Below are positions 1 through 9,509 of a stretch of DNA of 64,000 nt, one piece after another. The first letter of the stretch is position 1. Every line of letters starts with the position of its first letter. The notes beneath the pieces were generated by a model. It had not been told where the DNA came from, made no database searches, and was given only the letters and a program-made list of their open reading frames with translations. The DNA lies in NCBI RefSeq assembly GCF_003390925.1, contig NZ_QUBS01000087.1, forward strand, positions 186,001 to 250,000. Direction: 5' to 3'. The position numbers were made by a program, and so were the translations under genes. This DNA is from Trinickia diaoshuihuensis (GTDB taxonomy: Bacteria > Pseudomonadota > Gammaproteobacteria > Burkholderiales > Burkholderiaceae).

Positions 1-121
1 GAAGCAGCAGGGCTTCGATGTGTGGCTTGCTTTCATGGCGCCGCGAGTAGCGGCGCGCTGCATGACCGAAAGCGTAAGCGCGAGATTCTAACCCATCCGC
101 GCGCGCGCCGCAATTTCCTGG

Positions 122-574
122 CTACTGACTTTCGGACAACGCATGCGCGATCACCTTGTCGAGCGCTCGCCCGAGCACTTGCGCTTCGGAAGCGTCGAGA
201 CAGGCGAATAGATCGGCGTTCCACTTGCGCGCGATCGGCATCACTTTGCGAAAGAGCGCACGGCCTTCAGGCGTCAACGAGATCACGACGGAGCGTCCGT
301 CGGCGGCACTGGGCGCGCGGGCGATGAGTCCGCGTTGGATCAGCGCCTCGGCCGCGCGGCTCGCCTGACTCTTGTCGAGGTTCGCGTGCTTGGCCAAGTC
401 CATGATCGAAAACGGCCCGAACGAACCGACCGAGGCGATGACGCGCGCTTCGGGCAGCGTAATGCCGAGCTTCGTTTGATAGCGTTCGCTGATGCCTCGA
501 TCCGAGAGCTTGTTCAGCACGTGCATGCGATAAGTCAAAAACTGTTCGAGCCCGGCTTTGGCGGCGGCCTTCAT
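122..574 (-). CDS. MarR family transcriptional regulator (possibly frameshifted N-terminus)
   Basis: A winged-helix MarR regulator. Starting at the ATG at 574 gives 150 residues. The DNA-binding core is clear: an SIMDLAKHANLDKSQASRA recognition-helix region, then a wing with DGRSVVISLTPEG. Such proteins repress neighbouring genes and often respond to phenolic or oxidant ligands; the ligand here is unknown. No good ribosome binding site precedes this ATG. A second reading frame starting at an ATG at 623 encodes 18 plausible residues (MPDASFPLTLDEIDTTYE), which would join smoothly to AAAKAGLEQF if one G near 569 were removed. The true protein may therefore be about 166 residues and the gene frameshifted. 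The adjacent glycerate kinase is on the same strand, upstream. Confidence 0.85.
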   Translation of the reverse strand: MKAAAKAGLEQFLTYRMHVLNKLSDRGISERYQTKLGITLPEARVIASVGSFGPFSIMDLAKHANLDKSQASRAAEALIQRGLIARAPSAADGRSVVISLTPEGRALFRKVMPIARKWNADLFACLDASEAQVLGRALDKVIAHALSESQ

Positions 575-715
575 AGGTCGTATCGATCTCGTCGAGAGTG
601 AGCGGGAAAGAGGCGTCGGGCATTGATTGTTGCCGCATCGGGCGGGGCCGGTCAACGCGGTCTTTCCCCGGTGTCGGCCCGCGCCCCGCGCTGATACGCG
701 GAGCGCGGGCCATCG

Positions 716-1852
716 TCAAGCGCAGAACTTCAGGCGCGCCAATTGTTCGGCTTCATTGGCCAACAGGCGAGCCGCATCACGAATGGCGGTATCGAGCGAA
801 ATCGGTCCCGGCGCGGGCGAGAAGCAGCCGCAGAAATGCTCGCTCAGGCGCGCGAGCGCGTTTGGATCGACGCCGCCCGAGAGCAACGTGGCGGGCACGC
901 CGGCCGCGCGCGCATGACGGCACGCGATGAACGGTGCCTTGCCGCGCAGCGTCTGCGCATCGGAGCGGCCCTCGCCGGTGATCAGCCAATGTGCGCCGTC
1001 GAGCGCCGTGTCGAGCCCCACTTGCGCGGCGACGACTTCCGCGCCGGGCTCGAAGCGCGCGCCGAGCAGATGCAGCGCGAAGCCGAGTCCGCCGGCGGCG
1101 CCCGCGCCGGGGAGGGAGCGTCCCTCGCGGCCCAGCGCGCGTTGCGAGAGTTCCGCGAAGTGACCAAGGGCCGCGTCGAGCGCGCCGGCGCGCTCGGGCG
1201 TGACGCCTTTTTGCGGCCCGAAGACGGCCGTCGCGCCATGCTCGCCGGTCAAGGGGTTGTCGACGTCCGACATGGCGACGAACGATGTCTGCGCGAGCCG
1301 GGAATCGAGTCCCGATGCGTCGACGCGCGCGAGCTTGGCGAGCCCCTCGGGCGTCGGCTCGAGCGCCCGCCCATCGGCGTCCAGCAGTTTCAAACCCAAG
1401 CCGGCGAGCAGCCCCGCGCCGCCGTCGTTCGTGCTGCTGCCGCCAAGCGCGATAAAAAAGCGCCGCACACCGGCATCGAGCAGCAACCGGACGGCTTCGC
1501 CCATCCCGCGCGTGCTGCGCGCCTCGACATCGGTTTGCATCGCCACCGCATCGGTGATGCCGACGATCTCGGCCGTCTCGATGACCGCGCTACCGTCGGG
1601 CAATACGCCGACGGCGGCTTCGCGTTCGGCCTGCGCGGCGCCGCGCACGCGCACGATGCGCCGCTCGCCGCCGCGCGCGAGCATCGCGTCGAGCGTGCCT
1701 TCGCCGCCGTCGGCCATCGGGCACAGCCGCACGCTCGCATCGGGCAGCGCGCGCCGCACGCCGTCTGCGATGGCCTCGGCAACCGCTTGCGCGCTCAATG
1801 AGCCTTTGAACGAATCGGGGGCGATGACGACGGTAGGTGTGCTGCCGGGCAT
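716..1852 (-). CDS. glxK: Glycerate 2-kinase (GarK/GlxK family)
   Basis: Phosphorylates D-glycerate with ATP to phosphoglycerate, closing glycolate/glyoxylate or glucarate catabolism in the cytoplasm. The 378 residues match the usual family length. The N-terminus carries the family signature APDSFKGSLSA and the MADGGEGT motif; ALGGSSTNDGGAG and the late TGEGRSDAQT are further family blocks. The ATG at 1852 is preceded by GGAG at good spacing. No other glyoxylate gene is adjacent, and the MarR gene lies downstream on the same strand about 140 bases away, so a link in regulation is possible but not shown. Confidence 0.93.
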   Translation of the reverse strand: MPGSTPTVVIAPDSFKGSLSAQAVAEAIADGVRRALPDASVRLCPMADGGEGTLDAMLARGGERRIVRVRGAAQAEREAAVGVLPDGSAVIETAEIVGITDAVAMQTDVEARSTRGMGEAVRLLLDAGVRRFFIALGGSSTNDGGAGLLAGLGLKLLDADGRALEPTPEGLAKLARVDASGLDSRLAQTSFVAMSDVDNPLTGEHGATAVFGPQKGVTPERAGALDAALGHFAELSQRALGREGRSLPGAGAAGGLGFALHLLGARFEPGAEVVAAQVGLDTALDGAHWLITGEGRSDAQTLRGKAPFIACRHARAAGVPATLLSGGVDPNALARLSEHFCGCFSPAPGPISLDTAIRDAARLLANEAEQLARLKFCA

Positions 1853-2262
1853 GGTGTCTCCGAGGGAGGGGCGCGGTGCGATCGATGCGCGGGCGCTCGG
1901 TTTTAAGAGGTGTGCTCGAGTACGAGCTTATCAGTGCGCGCGCGCCGTTGGATATGCGCGCGCGCATGTCAGGGATTGCCCGGGGGCAATGCGAACGGCC
2001 GCGCGTTAGCGGCGGCGATCGTTGCGACGAATGGCGCAACGGGTGTGGCGGATGTGTCCCAGGGCGCTCGCCGGTCCTAAATCGGGGTTGCAGCTATCAA
2101 TAGTTTGCTAGAATGTCCGATTCTTCCGATCCAAACCGTGCCGTAGGCGGCGAGATTCAGGCAGCCTGGGGCGGTGATTGCGACCCCCCTAGGCGAGGCG
2201 CAGGCACGTGGGCACGGCGAAAGATAACCGATTCGCTTGAATAATTTAGGACGATTGAAGCC
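1853..2262. other. Intergenic region upstream of tig
   Basis: This 410-base gap separates the divergent glycerate kinase and trigger factor genes. Apart from the candidate tig promoter near 2088-2114 I see no gene, repeat or strong hairpin in it. The stretch around 1940-2050 is GC-rich and has no convincing reading frame. Confidence 0.5.
2088..2114 (+). promoter_or_regulatory. Candidate sigma-70 promoter of tig (extended -10)
   Basis: TAGAAT at 2109-2114 is preceded by TG at 2106-2107, giving an extended -10 element. TTGCAG at 2088-2093 could serve as -35, but the 15-base spacer is short, so the extended -10 probably carries most of the activity. It lies about 150 bases ahead of the tig start codon. 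Confidence 0.45.
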
Positions 2263-3609
2263 ATGGCTAACGTTGTTGAAAACCTCGGCAAGCTTGAACG
2301 CCGTGTGACGATTTCCCTGCAGAAAGACACCGTGCAGAAGGAAATCGATTCGCGCATCCGCCAACTCGCGAAGAACGTCCGCATGCCGGGCTTCCGCCCC
2401 GGCAAGGTGCCGCTGAAGATGGTGACGCAGCAGTACGCCGGGCAAGTCGAAGCCGAAGTGCTGAGCGACAAGGTCGGCAAGCAATTCTTCGACATCAGCC
2501 GCGCCGAAAATCTGCGCGTGGCCGGTCAGCCGAGCTTCAGCCCGAAAGAGGGTGCGGCCGATGATACGTACGCGTTCGATGCGACGTTCGAGGTTTATCC
2601 GGAAGTGAAGATCGGTGACCTGGCGAGCGCCGAAGTGGAGCGCTCGGTCACGCAAATCACGGAAGCCGAAGTCGATCGCACGCTCGACATCCTGCGTAAG
2701 CAGCGCGTGCACTACCACGCGCGCGGCGAGGCCGGCGAGCACGGCGACGGCGGCGCGGATCTCGCGGCCAAGAACGGCGATCGCGTGACGGTCGATTTCG
2801 TGGGCAAGCTCGATGGCGTCGCGTTCGAAGGCGGCACCGCGGAAGACTTCGCATTCGTGCTCGGCGAAGGCCGCATGCTGCCCGAGTTCGAGCAAGCCGC
2901 GACGGGTCTGTCCGTCGGCGAACAACGCGAGTTCGATCTGAAGTTCCCGGACGACTACCACGGCAAGGAAGTCGCGGGTAAAACGGCGCAGTTCACGATC
3001 ACGATGAAGAAGATCGAGTGGCCGCACCTGCCCGAAGTCGACGCCGAATTCGCGAAGACGCTCGGCATTGCCGACGGCGATTTGACGAAGATGCGCGCCG
3101 AGATCAAGGAAAACCTCGAGCGCGAAGCGAAGCGCCGCACGCAGTCCTTGGTGAAGAACCAAGTGATGGATGCGCTGTTGAAGGTCTCCGAGCTCGACGT
3201 GCCGAACGCGCTGATCGAGCAAGACCAGCAACGCCTCGTCGAAATGGCGCGCCAAGACCTCGCGCAACGCGGCGTGCCCAACGCGGCGGATGCACCGATT
3301 CCGGCCGAGATGTTCAAGGAACAGGCCGAGCGTCGCGTGAAGCTGGGCCTCGTGCTGGCCGAACTCGTCAAGCAGAACGGCCTCGAGGCGAAGCCCGAGC
3401 AAATCCGAGCGGAAGTCGAGGAATTTGCTAAGAGCTACGAAGACCCGAAGGAAGTGATCCGCTGGTATTATTCGAACAAGCAGCGCCTCGCCGAAATGGA
3501 AGCGTACGTCGTTGAAAGCAACGTCGTCGAATTCGTGCTCGGCAAGGCGAAGGTGACGGACAAGGAAGTCAGCTTCGAAGCACTGGCGAGCGCCTCGGCG
3601 CAAGCGTAA
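2263..3609 (+). CDS. tig: Trigger factor, ribosome-associated chaperone and prolyl isomerase
   Basis: Binds the ribosome exit tunnel and folds nascent chains. The 448 residues fit the family. The N-terminal ribosome-docking domain contains the signature [10 protein letters not shown] (about residues 44-53). A central FKBP-type domain follows (about 163-250, with [14 protein letters not shown]), then a helical C-terminal chaperone domain. The ATG follows AGGA at a somewhat long distance. It opens the conserved tig-clpP-clpX-lon order. A stem-loop with a T run lies after the stop codon, so clpP is probably only partly co-transcribed. Confidence 0.98.
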   Translation: MANVVENLGKLERRVTISLQKDTVQKEIDSRIRQLAKNVRMPGFRPGKVPLKMVTQQYAGQVEAEVLSDKVGKQFFDISRAENLRVAGQPSFSPKEGAADDTYAFDATFEVYPEVKIGDLASAEVERSVTQITEAEVDRTLDILRKQRVHYHARGEAGEHGDGGADLAAKNGDRVTVDFVGKLDGVAFEGGTAEDFAFVLGEGRMLPEFEQAATGLSVGEQREFDLKFPDDYHGKEVAGKTAQFTITMKKIEWPHLPEVDAEFAKTLGIADGDLTKMRAEIKENLEREAKRRTQSLVKNQVMDALLKVSELDVPNALIEQDQQRLVEMARQDLAQRGVPNAADAPIPAEMFKEQAERRVKLGLVLAELVKQNGLEAKPEQIRAEVEEFAKSYEDPKEVIRWYYSNKQRLAEMEAYVVESNVVEFVLGKAKVTDKEVSFEALASASAQA

Positions 3610-3620
3610 AGCATCGCCCG

Positions 3621-3664
3621 AAACGGCGTGCGGGCTGTCGAGGCGACGGCTGCACGCCGTTTTT
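3621..3664 (+). terminator. Intrinsic terminator after tig
   Basis: An 11-base perfect stem (AAACGGCGTGC at 3621-3631 pairing with 3652-3662) has a 20-base loop and runs into five T residues. It lies in the gap between tig and clpP. Confidence 0.7.
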
Positions 3665-3745
3665 CATGCCGCGGCAGGTTTATCGCGTCGCGGCGGGCGG
3701 TCTTCCTTGCCGTTTCAAGACCCATTCCGAACAAGGATCCATTGC

Positions 3746-4399
3746 ATGATCTCTCGCGCTCAACTGTTGGACACGTTGGCTTCCCACGCGCCGCGCGATT
3801 TCGAGGCGCAAGCGCTGGGGCTCGTTCCGATCGTCGTCGAAACGAGCGGCCGCGGCGAGCGTTCGTACGATATCTATTCGCGCCTGCTCAAGGAGCGCGT
3901 GGTCTTCATGGTCGGCGAAGTGAACGACCAAACGGCTAACCTCGTCGTGGCTCAGTTGCTGTTCCTCGAGAGCGAGAATCCCGACAAGGACATCAGCCTG
4001 TACATCAACAGCCCGGGCGGCTCGGTATCGGCCGGGATGGCGATCTACGATACGATGCAGTTCATCAAGCCCGACGTCTCGACCCTGTGCATGGGGCTCG
4101 CGGCCAGTATGGGCGCGTTCTTGCTGGCATCGGGTGCGAAGGGCAAGCGCTTCGCGCTGCCCAACGCGCGCGTGATGATTCACCAGCCGCTCGGCGGCGC
4201 GCGCGGCCAGGCGTCCGATATCGAAATCCAGGCTCGCGAGATTCTGTATTTGAAGGAACGGCTCAATCAGTTGCTCGCTCAACATACGGGACAGCCGGTG
4301 GAGCGTATCGCGCGCGACACCGACCGCGACAATTTCATGTCGGGCGAGGACGCACAGGCTTACGGGCTCATCGACCAGGTGCTCCAAAAGCGCCCCTGA
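3746..4399 (+). CDS. clpP: ATP-dependent Clp protease proteolytic subunit
   Basis: Forms the tetradecameric serine peptidase chamber that degrades substrates unfolded by ClpX or ClpA. The catalytic triad is visible: Ser121 in GLAASMGAF, His146 in MIHQPLGG and Asp191 in ARDTDRDNF, numbered from the chosen start. At 217 residues it is of ordinary length. I chose the ATG at 3746 because AAGGA lies seven bases or so upstream; an in-frame ATG at 3707 would add an unusual 13-residue extension. clpX follows on the same strand after about 210 bases containing its own candidate promoter. Confidence 0.98.
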   Translation: MISRAQLLDTLASHAPRDFEAQALGLVPIVVETSGRGERSYDIYSRLLKERVVFMVGEVNDQTANLVVAQLLFLESENPDKDISLYINSPGGSVSAGMAIYDTMQFIKPDVSTLCMGLAASMGAFLLASGAKGKRFALPNARVMIHQPLGGARGQASDIEIQAREILYLKERLNQLLAQHTGQPVERIARDTDRDNFMSGEDAQAYGLIDQVLQKRP

Positions 4400-4464
4400 C
4401 GCATGGCACGCCGGCCGGCGCTGCCCGGTAGTTTCCCCGTAGGTGCGACGGCTGACTCAAGCGA

Positions 4465-4473
4465 TGTTATAAA
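4465..4473 (+). promoter_or_regulatory. Candidate extended -10 promoter of clpX
   Basis: TGT followed by TATAAA (4468-4473) forms an extended -10 element about 140 bases before the clpX start. No convincing -35 hexamer is present at 17 bases. A second AT-rich hexamer, GATAAT at 4479-4484, lies just downstream. Confidence 0.4.
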
Positions 4474-4611
4474 TGGTCGATAATAGGTCTGAGCGCCGAC
4501 GTCATCGCCACACGCGTATGCCGTCGCGCCGGCCAGCCGATTTGATCCGACCCTGCGGTAGGGCGGCAAGCGGCGTGCCAGTCATTCGAGTGTCCGGAGG
4601 CTCGTATATCC

Positions 4612-5883
4612 ATGGCGGACAAAAAAGGTTCGAACAGCGAAAAGCTGTTGTATTGCTCGTTTTGCGGCAAGAGCCAGCATGAGGTCAAAAAGCTGATTGC
4701 CGGCCCGTCGGTGTTCATCTGCGATGAATGCATCGACCTGTGCAACGAGATCATTCGCGACGAAGCCGCGGGAGCAGGCACGGACGCAGGCTTGTCGAAA
4801 TCCGACCTGCCGAGCCCGCAAGAGATTCGCGATATCCTCGATCAGTACGTGATCGGGCAGGAGCGCGCGAAGAAAATCCTGGCCGTGGCGGTGTACAACC
4901 ACTACAAGCGGCTCAAGCATCTCGACAAGAAGGATGACGTCGAGCTCTCGAAGAGCAATATTCTGCTGATCGGGCCTACGGGTTCGGGCAAGACGTTGCT
5001 CGCGCAGACGCTCGCGCGGCTTTTGAACGTGCCGTTCGTCATCGCCGACGCAACGACGCTGACGGAAGCCGGCTACGTCGGGGAAGACGTCGAGAACATT
5101 ATTCAGAAGCTGCTGCAAAACTGTAACTACGAAGTCGAAAAAGCGCAGCGCGGGATCGTCTACATCGACGAAATCGATAAGATCAGCCGGAAATCGGACA
5201 ACCCGTCCATCACGCGCGACGTGTCGGGCGAGGGCGTTCAGCAGGCGCTGCTCAAACTCGTCGAGGGCACGATGGCGTCGGTGCCGCCGCAAGGCGGGCG
5301 CAAGCATCCGAACCAAGACTTCATTCAGGTCGATACGACGAACATTCTCTTCATCTGCGGCGGAGCGTTCGACGGCCTGGAGAAAGTCATTACCGACCGT
5401 ACGGAAAAGACCGGGATCGGTTTTGGTGCAAGCGTAAAGAGCAAGCAGGAGCGCGACGCCGGCGAGGTGCTGCGCGAAGTCGAGCCCGAGGATTTGATCA
5501 AATTCGGGTTGATCCCCGAACTGATCGGCCGTCTGCCCGTCGTGGCGACGCTCGGCAAGCTCGATGAAGCGGCGCTGATGAAGATCCTGGTCGAGCCGAA
5601 GAACGCCCTCGTGAAGCAGTACAACAAGCTGTTCGCGATGGAGCGCGTCGAGCTCGAAATTCGCCCGGCAGCCTTGCAAGCCGTGGCGCGCAAGGCGATT
5701 CGGCGTAAGACGGGTGCGCGCGGCCTGCGTTCGATTCTGGAACAGGCGTTGCTCGACGTCATGTACGAATTGCCGGCGATGAAAGGGGTCAGCAAGGTCA
5801 TCATCGACGATAACGTCATCGATGGCGACGGCAAGCCTCTGCTCATCTATGAAGAAGCGCCTAAGGTAGCGGGCTCGAATTGA
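4612..5883 (+). CDS. clpX: ATP-dependent Clp protease ATP-binding subunit ClpX
   Basis: AAA+ unfoldase that feeds substrates to ClpP. The N-terminal zinc-binding domain has all four cysteines (Cys15, Cys18, Cys37, Cys40). Walker A is GPTGSGKT at 121-128, the pore loop GYVG at 154-157, and Walker B ends in Asp186-Glu187. The C-terminal small AAA+ domain contains the [11 protein letters not shown] sensor-2 region. It has 423 residues, normal for the family. GGAGG lies about 12 bases before the ATG. A strong terminator follows the stop codon. Confidence 0.98.
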   Translation: MADKKGSNSEKLLYCSFCGKSQHEVKKLIAGPSVFICDECIDLCNEIIRDEAAGAGTDAGLSKSDLPSPQEIRDILDQYVIGQERAKKILAVAVYNHYKRLKHLDKKDDVELSKSNILLIGPTGSGKTLLAQTLARLLNVPFVIADATTLTEAGYVGEDVENIIQKLLQNCNYEVEKAQRGIVYIDEIDKISRKSDNPSITRDVSGEGVQQALLKLVEGTMASVPPQGGRKHPNQDFIQVDTTNILFICGGAFDGLEKVITDRTEKTGIGFGASVKSKQERDAGEVLREVEPEDLIKFGLIPELIGRLPVVATLGKLDEAALMKILVEPKNALVKQYNKLFAMERVELEIRPAALQAVARKAIRRKTGARGLRSILEQALLDVMYELPAMKGVSKVIIDDNVIDGDGKPLLIYEEAPKVAGSN

Positions 5884-5909
5884 TTGGCCCTAAAGCTTTC
5901 GCGGGAATG

Positions 5910-5939
5910 GCCGTTCATGGAGACGTGAACGGCTTTTTT
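5910..5939 (+). terminator. Intrinsic terminator after clpX
   Basis: GCCGTTCA at 5910-5917 pairs perfectly with TGAACGGC at 5926-5933 across an 8-base loop, and six T residues follow directly. It separates clpX from lon. Confidence 0.9.
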
Positions 5940-6065
5940 CGTTTATCTTGTGGGTAATACTGACTACTTCTGAACGCATCGAACTTTTCCCACACGCGCA
6001 GGCTTGCAATTCGTACCGCGGGCCTCAACTACCGAACGAACTGATTCCACTCATGGGGAAATGAA

Positions 6066-8483
6066 ATGTCAGGAACCCAACTCCTCCCTCAAGAGCGCAT
6101 AACGCTCCCGTTGCTGCCATTGCGCGACGTCGTCGTTTTCCCGCACATGGTGATCCCTCTTTTCGTGGGGCGGCCGAAGTCCATCAAGGCGCTCGAGGTT
6201 GCGATGGAGGGCGGCAAGCACATCATGCTTGTCGCACAAAAGACCGCGGCCAAGGATGAGCCGACGGAAAAAGACATGTATGAGGTGGGGTGTATCGCCA
6301 ACATCCTACAGATGCTGAAGTTGCCCGACGGCACCGTGAAGGTGCTCGTCGAGGGCTTGCAGCGCGCGAAGACGCTTTCGATCGAAGAGCAGGAAACGCA
6401 GTTTTCCTGCGAAGTAATGCCGCTCGAGCCCGACCACGCGGATAGCGCCGAAACCGAAGCGCTGCGCCGCGCGATCGTCTCTCAGTTCGATCAATACGTG
6501 AAGCTGAACAAGAAGATCCCGCCGGAGATTCTCACGTCGCTCGCGGGCATCGACGAAGCCGGCCGTTTGGCCGACACGATCGCGGCGCACCTGCCGCTCA
6601 AGCTCGATCAAAAGCAGCACATCCTCGAGATGTTCCCGGTCGTGGAACGGCTCGAGCACTTGCTCGCCCAGCTCGAGGCCGAAATCGACATTCTTCAGGT
6701 CGAAAAGCGCATCCGTGGCCGCGTCAAGCGCCAAATGGAAAAGAGCCAGCGCGAGTACTACCTGAACGAGCAGGTCAAGGCGATTCAGAAGGAACTCGGC
6801 GAAGGCGAAGAAGGCGCCGATCTCGAGGAGCTCGAGAAGCGCATCGAAGCCGCTCGTATGCCGAAGGAAGCCAAGAAGAAGGCCGATTCGGAGCTGAAGA
6901 AGCTCAAGCTGATGTCGCCGATGTCGGCCGAAGCGACCGTCGTGCGTAACTACATCGACACGCTGATCGCCTTGCCGTGGCGCAAGAAGAGCAAGGTCAA
7001 CAACGACCTGTCGAACGCCGAACGCGTGCTCGACGAAGACCACTTCGGGCTGGAAAAGGTCAAGGAGCGCATTCTCGAGTACCTCGCGGTGCAACAGCGC
7101 GTGGACAAGGTGAAGGCGCCGATTCTGTGCCTCGTTGGGCCTCCGGGCGTCGGTAAGACGTCGCTGGGTCAGTCGATCGCGCGCGCGACGAATCGCAAGT
7201 TCGTGCGTATGGCGCTCGGCGGCGTGCGCGACGAAGCCGAGATCCGCGGTCACCGCCGGACCTACATCGGTTCGATGCCGGGCAAGATCTTGCAGAGTCT
7301 CACGAAGGTGGGCGTGCGCAATCCGCTCTTCTTGCTCGACGAAGTCGACAAGATGGGGATGGATTTCCGCGGCGATCCGTCGTCGGCGCTGCTCGAAGTG
7401 CTCGATCCGGAGCAGAACCATACGTTCGCCGATCACTACGTCGAGGTCGATTTCGATCTGTCGGATGTGATGTTCGTGGCTACGTCGAACTCGCTGAACA
7501 TCCCGCCGCCGCTGCTCGACCGGATGGAAGTCATCCGGCTGTCGGGCTACACGGAAGACGAGAAGGTCAGCATCGCGCAACGTTATCTGCTCCCGAAGCA
7601 GAAGAAGAACAACGGTTTGCGCGACGGCGAGATCGAGGTCACCGAAGCCGCGATTCGCGACATCATCCGCTACTACACGCGTGAGGCGGGCGTGCGTTCG
7701 CTCGAGCGTGAAGTGTCGAAGATCTGCCGCAAGGTCGTGAAGATGTTGCTGCTGAAGAAGGCGGAGGGCGCCGTGAAGGTGGATGGCGGCAATCTCGATA
7801 CCTTCCTCGGCGTGCGCAAGTACGACTTCGGTCTGGCCGCGAAGGAAAACCAGATCGGTCAGGTTACGGGCCTCGCATGGACGGAAGTCGGCGGCGATTT
7901 GCTGACGATCGAAGCCGCGGTGATGCCGGGCAAGGGCAACGTCATTCGCACGGGTTCGCTCGGCGACGTAATGAAGGAATCCGTCGAAGCGGCACGTTCG
8001 GTCGTGCGCTCGCGTTCGCGGCGTCTTGGCGTGAAGGACGAAGCGTTCGAGAAGCAGGACATCCACATCCACGTGCCCGAAGGCGCGACGCCGAAGGACG
8101 GTCCGTCCGCCGGTATCGCGATGACGACGGCGCTCGTGTCGGTGCTCACGGGTATTCCCGTGCGAGCCGATGTGGCGATGACGGGCGAAATCACGCTGCG
8201 CGGCGAAGTGTTGCCGATCGGCGGGTTGAAGGAGAAGTTGCTGGCGGCGCATCGCGGCGGCATCAAGCTCGTGCTGATCCCCGAGGAGAACGTCAAGGAT
8301 TTGGCGGATATCCCCGATAACGTGAAGAACGCGATCGAGATCGTGCCGGTTCGCTGGATCGACAAGGTGCTGGAGCTTGCGCTCGAACGGTCGCCCGAGC
8401 CGCTGGCCGAGGAAGAAGTGAAGGCCGCGCCGGTTGCCGAAGCGTCGAAGGACGCGGGAGCGGGCGAAGTCGTCAAGCATTGA
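6066..8483 (+). CDS. lon: Endopeptidase La (Lon protease)
   Basis: ATP-dependent protease for damaged and regulatory proteins in the cytoplasm. Domain order is the N-terminal substrate-binding LON domain (about 15-210), a coiled coil (about 230-290), the AAA+ module with Walker A GPPGVGKT at 358-365, and the C-terminal peptidase. The Ser-Lys dyad is Ser681 in DGPSAG and Lys724 in GGLKEK. At 805 residues it is typical of class A Lon. The C-terminal tail is rich in Ala and Glu, as in other Burkholderia Lon proteins. It stands in its own transcription unit between two terminators. Confidence 0.98.
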   Translation: MSGTQLLPQERITLPLLPLRDVVVFPHMVIPLFVGRPKSIKALEVAMEGGKHIMLVAQKTAAKDEPTEKDMYEVGCIANILQMLKLPDGTVKVLVEGLQRAKTLSIEEQETQFSCEVMPLEPDHADSAETEALRRAIVSQFDQYVKLNKKIPPEILTSLAGIDEAGRLADTIAAHLPLKLDQKQHILEMFPVVERLEHLLAQLEAEIDILQVEKRIRGRVKRQMEKSQREYYLNEQVKAIQKELGEGEEGADLEELEKRIEAARMPKEAKKKADSELKKLKLMSPMSAEATVVRNYIDTLIALPWRKKSKVNNDLSNAERVLDEDHFGLEKVKERILEYLAVQQRVDKVKAPILCLVGPPGVGKTSLGQSIARATNRKFVRMALGGVRDEAEIRGHRRTYIGSMPGKILQSLTKVGVRNPLFLLDEVDKMGMDFRGDPSSALLEVLDPEQNHTFADHYVEVDFDLSDVMFVATSNSLNIPPPLLDRMEVIRLSGYTEDEKVSIAQRYLLPKQKKNNGLRDGEIEVTEAAIRDIIRYYTREAGVRSLEREVSKICRKVVKMLLLKKAEGAVKVDGGNLDTFLGVRKYDFGLAAKENQIGQVTGLAWTEVGGDLLTIEAAVMPGKGNVIRTGSLGDVMKESVEAARSVVRSRSRRLGVKDEAFEKQDIHIHVPEGATPKDGPSAGIAMTTALVSVLTGIPVRADVAMTGEITLRGEVLPIGGLKEKLLAAHRGGIKLVLIPEENVKDLADIPDNVKNAIEIVPVRWIDKVLELALERSPEPLAEEEVKAAPVAEASKDAGAGEVVKH

Positions 8484-8522
8484 TCAGTTCTGACAGCCGC
8501 CTTCGAGCGGCGCCGTAAAAAG

Positions 8523-8563
8523 CCGCGAGTGATGCGTGATGCGTTACTCGCGGTTTTCTTTTG
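8523..8563 (+). terminator. Intrinsic terminator after lon
   Basis: CCGCGAGT at 8523-8530 pairs with ACTCGCGG at 8546-8553, followed by a T-rich run. It closes the lon transcript ahead of the hupB promoter. Confidence 0.85.
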
Positions 8564-8614
8564 TTTATTCGCGTCTATCGATTCCCGCCACGCGCGAATC
8601 AGGCACAACCCCCG

Positions 8615-8643
8615 TTGACACTCCCGTTTCGGCTACTTTTAAT
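8615..8643 (+). promoter_or_regulatory. Sigma-70 promoter of hupB
   Basis: A consensus -35 TTGACA (8615-8620) is followed by an exact 17-base spacer and TTTAAT (8638-8643) as -10. It lies about 90 bases before the HU start codon and is one of the best promoter matches in the window. Confidence 0.75.
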
Positions 8644-8730
8644 GGGACAAGCGCAGCATCGACTGCGCTTTCTTACGGCCGGCTAACGGCCCATTCAGAT
8701 GTTGGGAAACAATCATCATCGGGGATTCGG

Positions 8731-9003
8731 ATGAACAAGACGGAACTGATCGACCACATCGCGGAACAAGCGGATTTATCGAAGGCGGCGGCGGGACGCG
8801 CGCTGGACGCCTTGATCGGCGGCGTGAAAGGCACCCTGAAGAAGGGCGGCACGGTTACGCTGGTCGGCTTCGGCACGTTCGCGGTCGGCAAGCGCACGGC
8901 GCGCACCGGCCGCAATCCGCGCACCGGCGCGGCCATCAAAATCAAGGCGGCGAAGGTCCCGAAATTTAAGCCTGGTAAAGCGCTGAAAGATGCGCTAAAC
9001 TAG
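8731..9003 (+). CDS. hupB: DNA-binding protein HU-beta
   Basis: Small nucleoid protein that bends DNA non-specifically. The 90 residues start [12 protein letters not shown] and contain the HU signature [21 protein letters not shown], ending with the typical [13 protein letters not shown]. An in-frame upstream extension to 8536 exists, but it would run through the promoter and has no HU similarity, so the ATG at 8731 with GGGGA before it is preferred. The protein follows lon, as in related genomes, and tRNA-Val lies 60 bases downstream. Confidence 0.97.
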   Translation: MNKTELIDHIAEQADLSKAAAGRALDALIGGVKGTLKKGGTVTLVGFGTFAVGKRTARTGRNPRTGAAIKIKAAKVPKFKPGKALKDALN

Positions 9004-9063
9004 CGGGCTCGCTGGTTGTGGATGTCTAAGCGTTCTCAACCCAGGCGAAATCAGCAAGCGAAC

Positions 9064-9139
9064 GGGTGCTTAGCTCAGTTGGTAGAGCGGCGCCCTTACA
9101 AGGCGTAGGTCGGGAGTTCGAGCCTCTCAGCACCCACCA
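9064..9139 (+). tRNA. tRNA-Val (anticodon UAC)
   Basis: A complete 76-base cloverleaf ending in encoded CCA. The acceptor arms GGGTGCT and AGCACCC pair. The D-arm TAGCTCAGTTGGTAGAGC, the anticodon loop CTTACAA with TAC at 9097-9099, and the T-loop TTCGAGC are all in register. It follows hupB, as in related Burkholderiaceae, where ppiD normally comes next; here ppiD is about 25 kb away. Confidence 0.97.
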
Positions 9140-9509
9140 TCGTTCGCGAGCGAAACATGCCGGGTCCTCCGCGATCTAGCTCAGCACCCGAAAACCCGCG
9201 TGGGCATTATGGCTCCGCGGGTTTTTTGTTGTGCGCCGTCTTTGCGGCGGCATGTGCTCGTCGCCTATCCGCCGGTGCCGCTTCATCAACGCGCTCGCGC
9301 TGCGCCTCGCGCGGTGGCGGCCGCCGCGGCTCCCTCCATCCGTCGTCCGTATTGCCAATACCCGTGCGCCCGCGAAACCTGACAGGTTGACGAACGGCTG
9401 GCTTGAATTTATTGATGAGTTGGAATGCCGCAAGCGCGCTGACAGGACCGATGCCAATTGAAGCCACGCGCGCAAGGCGTATCAATGTCCGGAAAAATAA
9501 AAAACTGTC
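9140..9509. other. Gap between tRNA-Val and the helicase gene
   Basis: This 370-base gap holds an intrinsic terminator (9193-9227). It also holds a 10-base repeat, CTCAGCACCC at 9180-9189, copying the tRNA acceptor end at 9126-9135. The part from about 9390 to 9509 becomes AT-richer, with GGAAAAATAAAAAACTG just before the helicase start. A short open stretch ending at 9461 reads NGWLEFIDELECRKR, which could be the tail of a decayed gene, but I cannot identify it. No integrase is visible. Confidence 0.5.
9193..9227 (+). terminator. Intrinsic terminator after tRNA-Val
   Basis: AACCCGCG (9193-9200) pairs with CGCGGGTT (9216-9223), running into six T residues. It presumably ends the hupB/tRNA-Val transcripts. 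Confidence 0.85.

Noticed and set aside
1-121. Possible gene fragment at the left edge (open frame ending in TAA at 89-91 on the + strand, or an ATG at 36 reading off the - strand)
   Set aside because: Too short to judge, with no ribosome site and no recognisable sequence.
5940-6065. Heat-shock (sigma-32) promoter ahead of lon
   Set aside because: CTTGTGG at about 5947 faintly resembles the -35 element, but no CCCCAT-like -10 follows at 13-17 bases, so I do not call it.
9231-9461. 76-residue open frame between tRNA-Val and the helicase gene, ending NGWLEFIDELECRKRADRTDAN
   Set aside because: The last 25 residues look protein-like, but the N-terminal two thirds is a frame through a terminator and GC-rich spacer. 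I could not identify a family, so I mention it only as a possible remnant.
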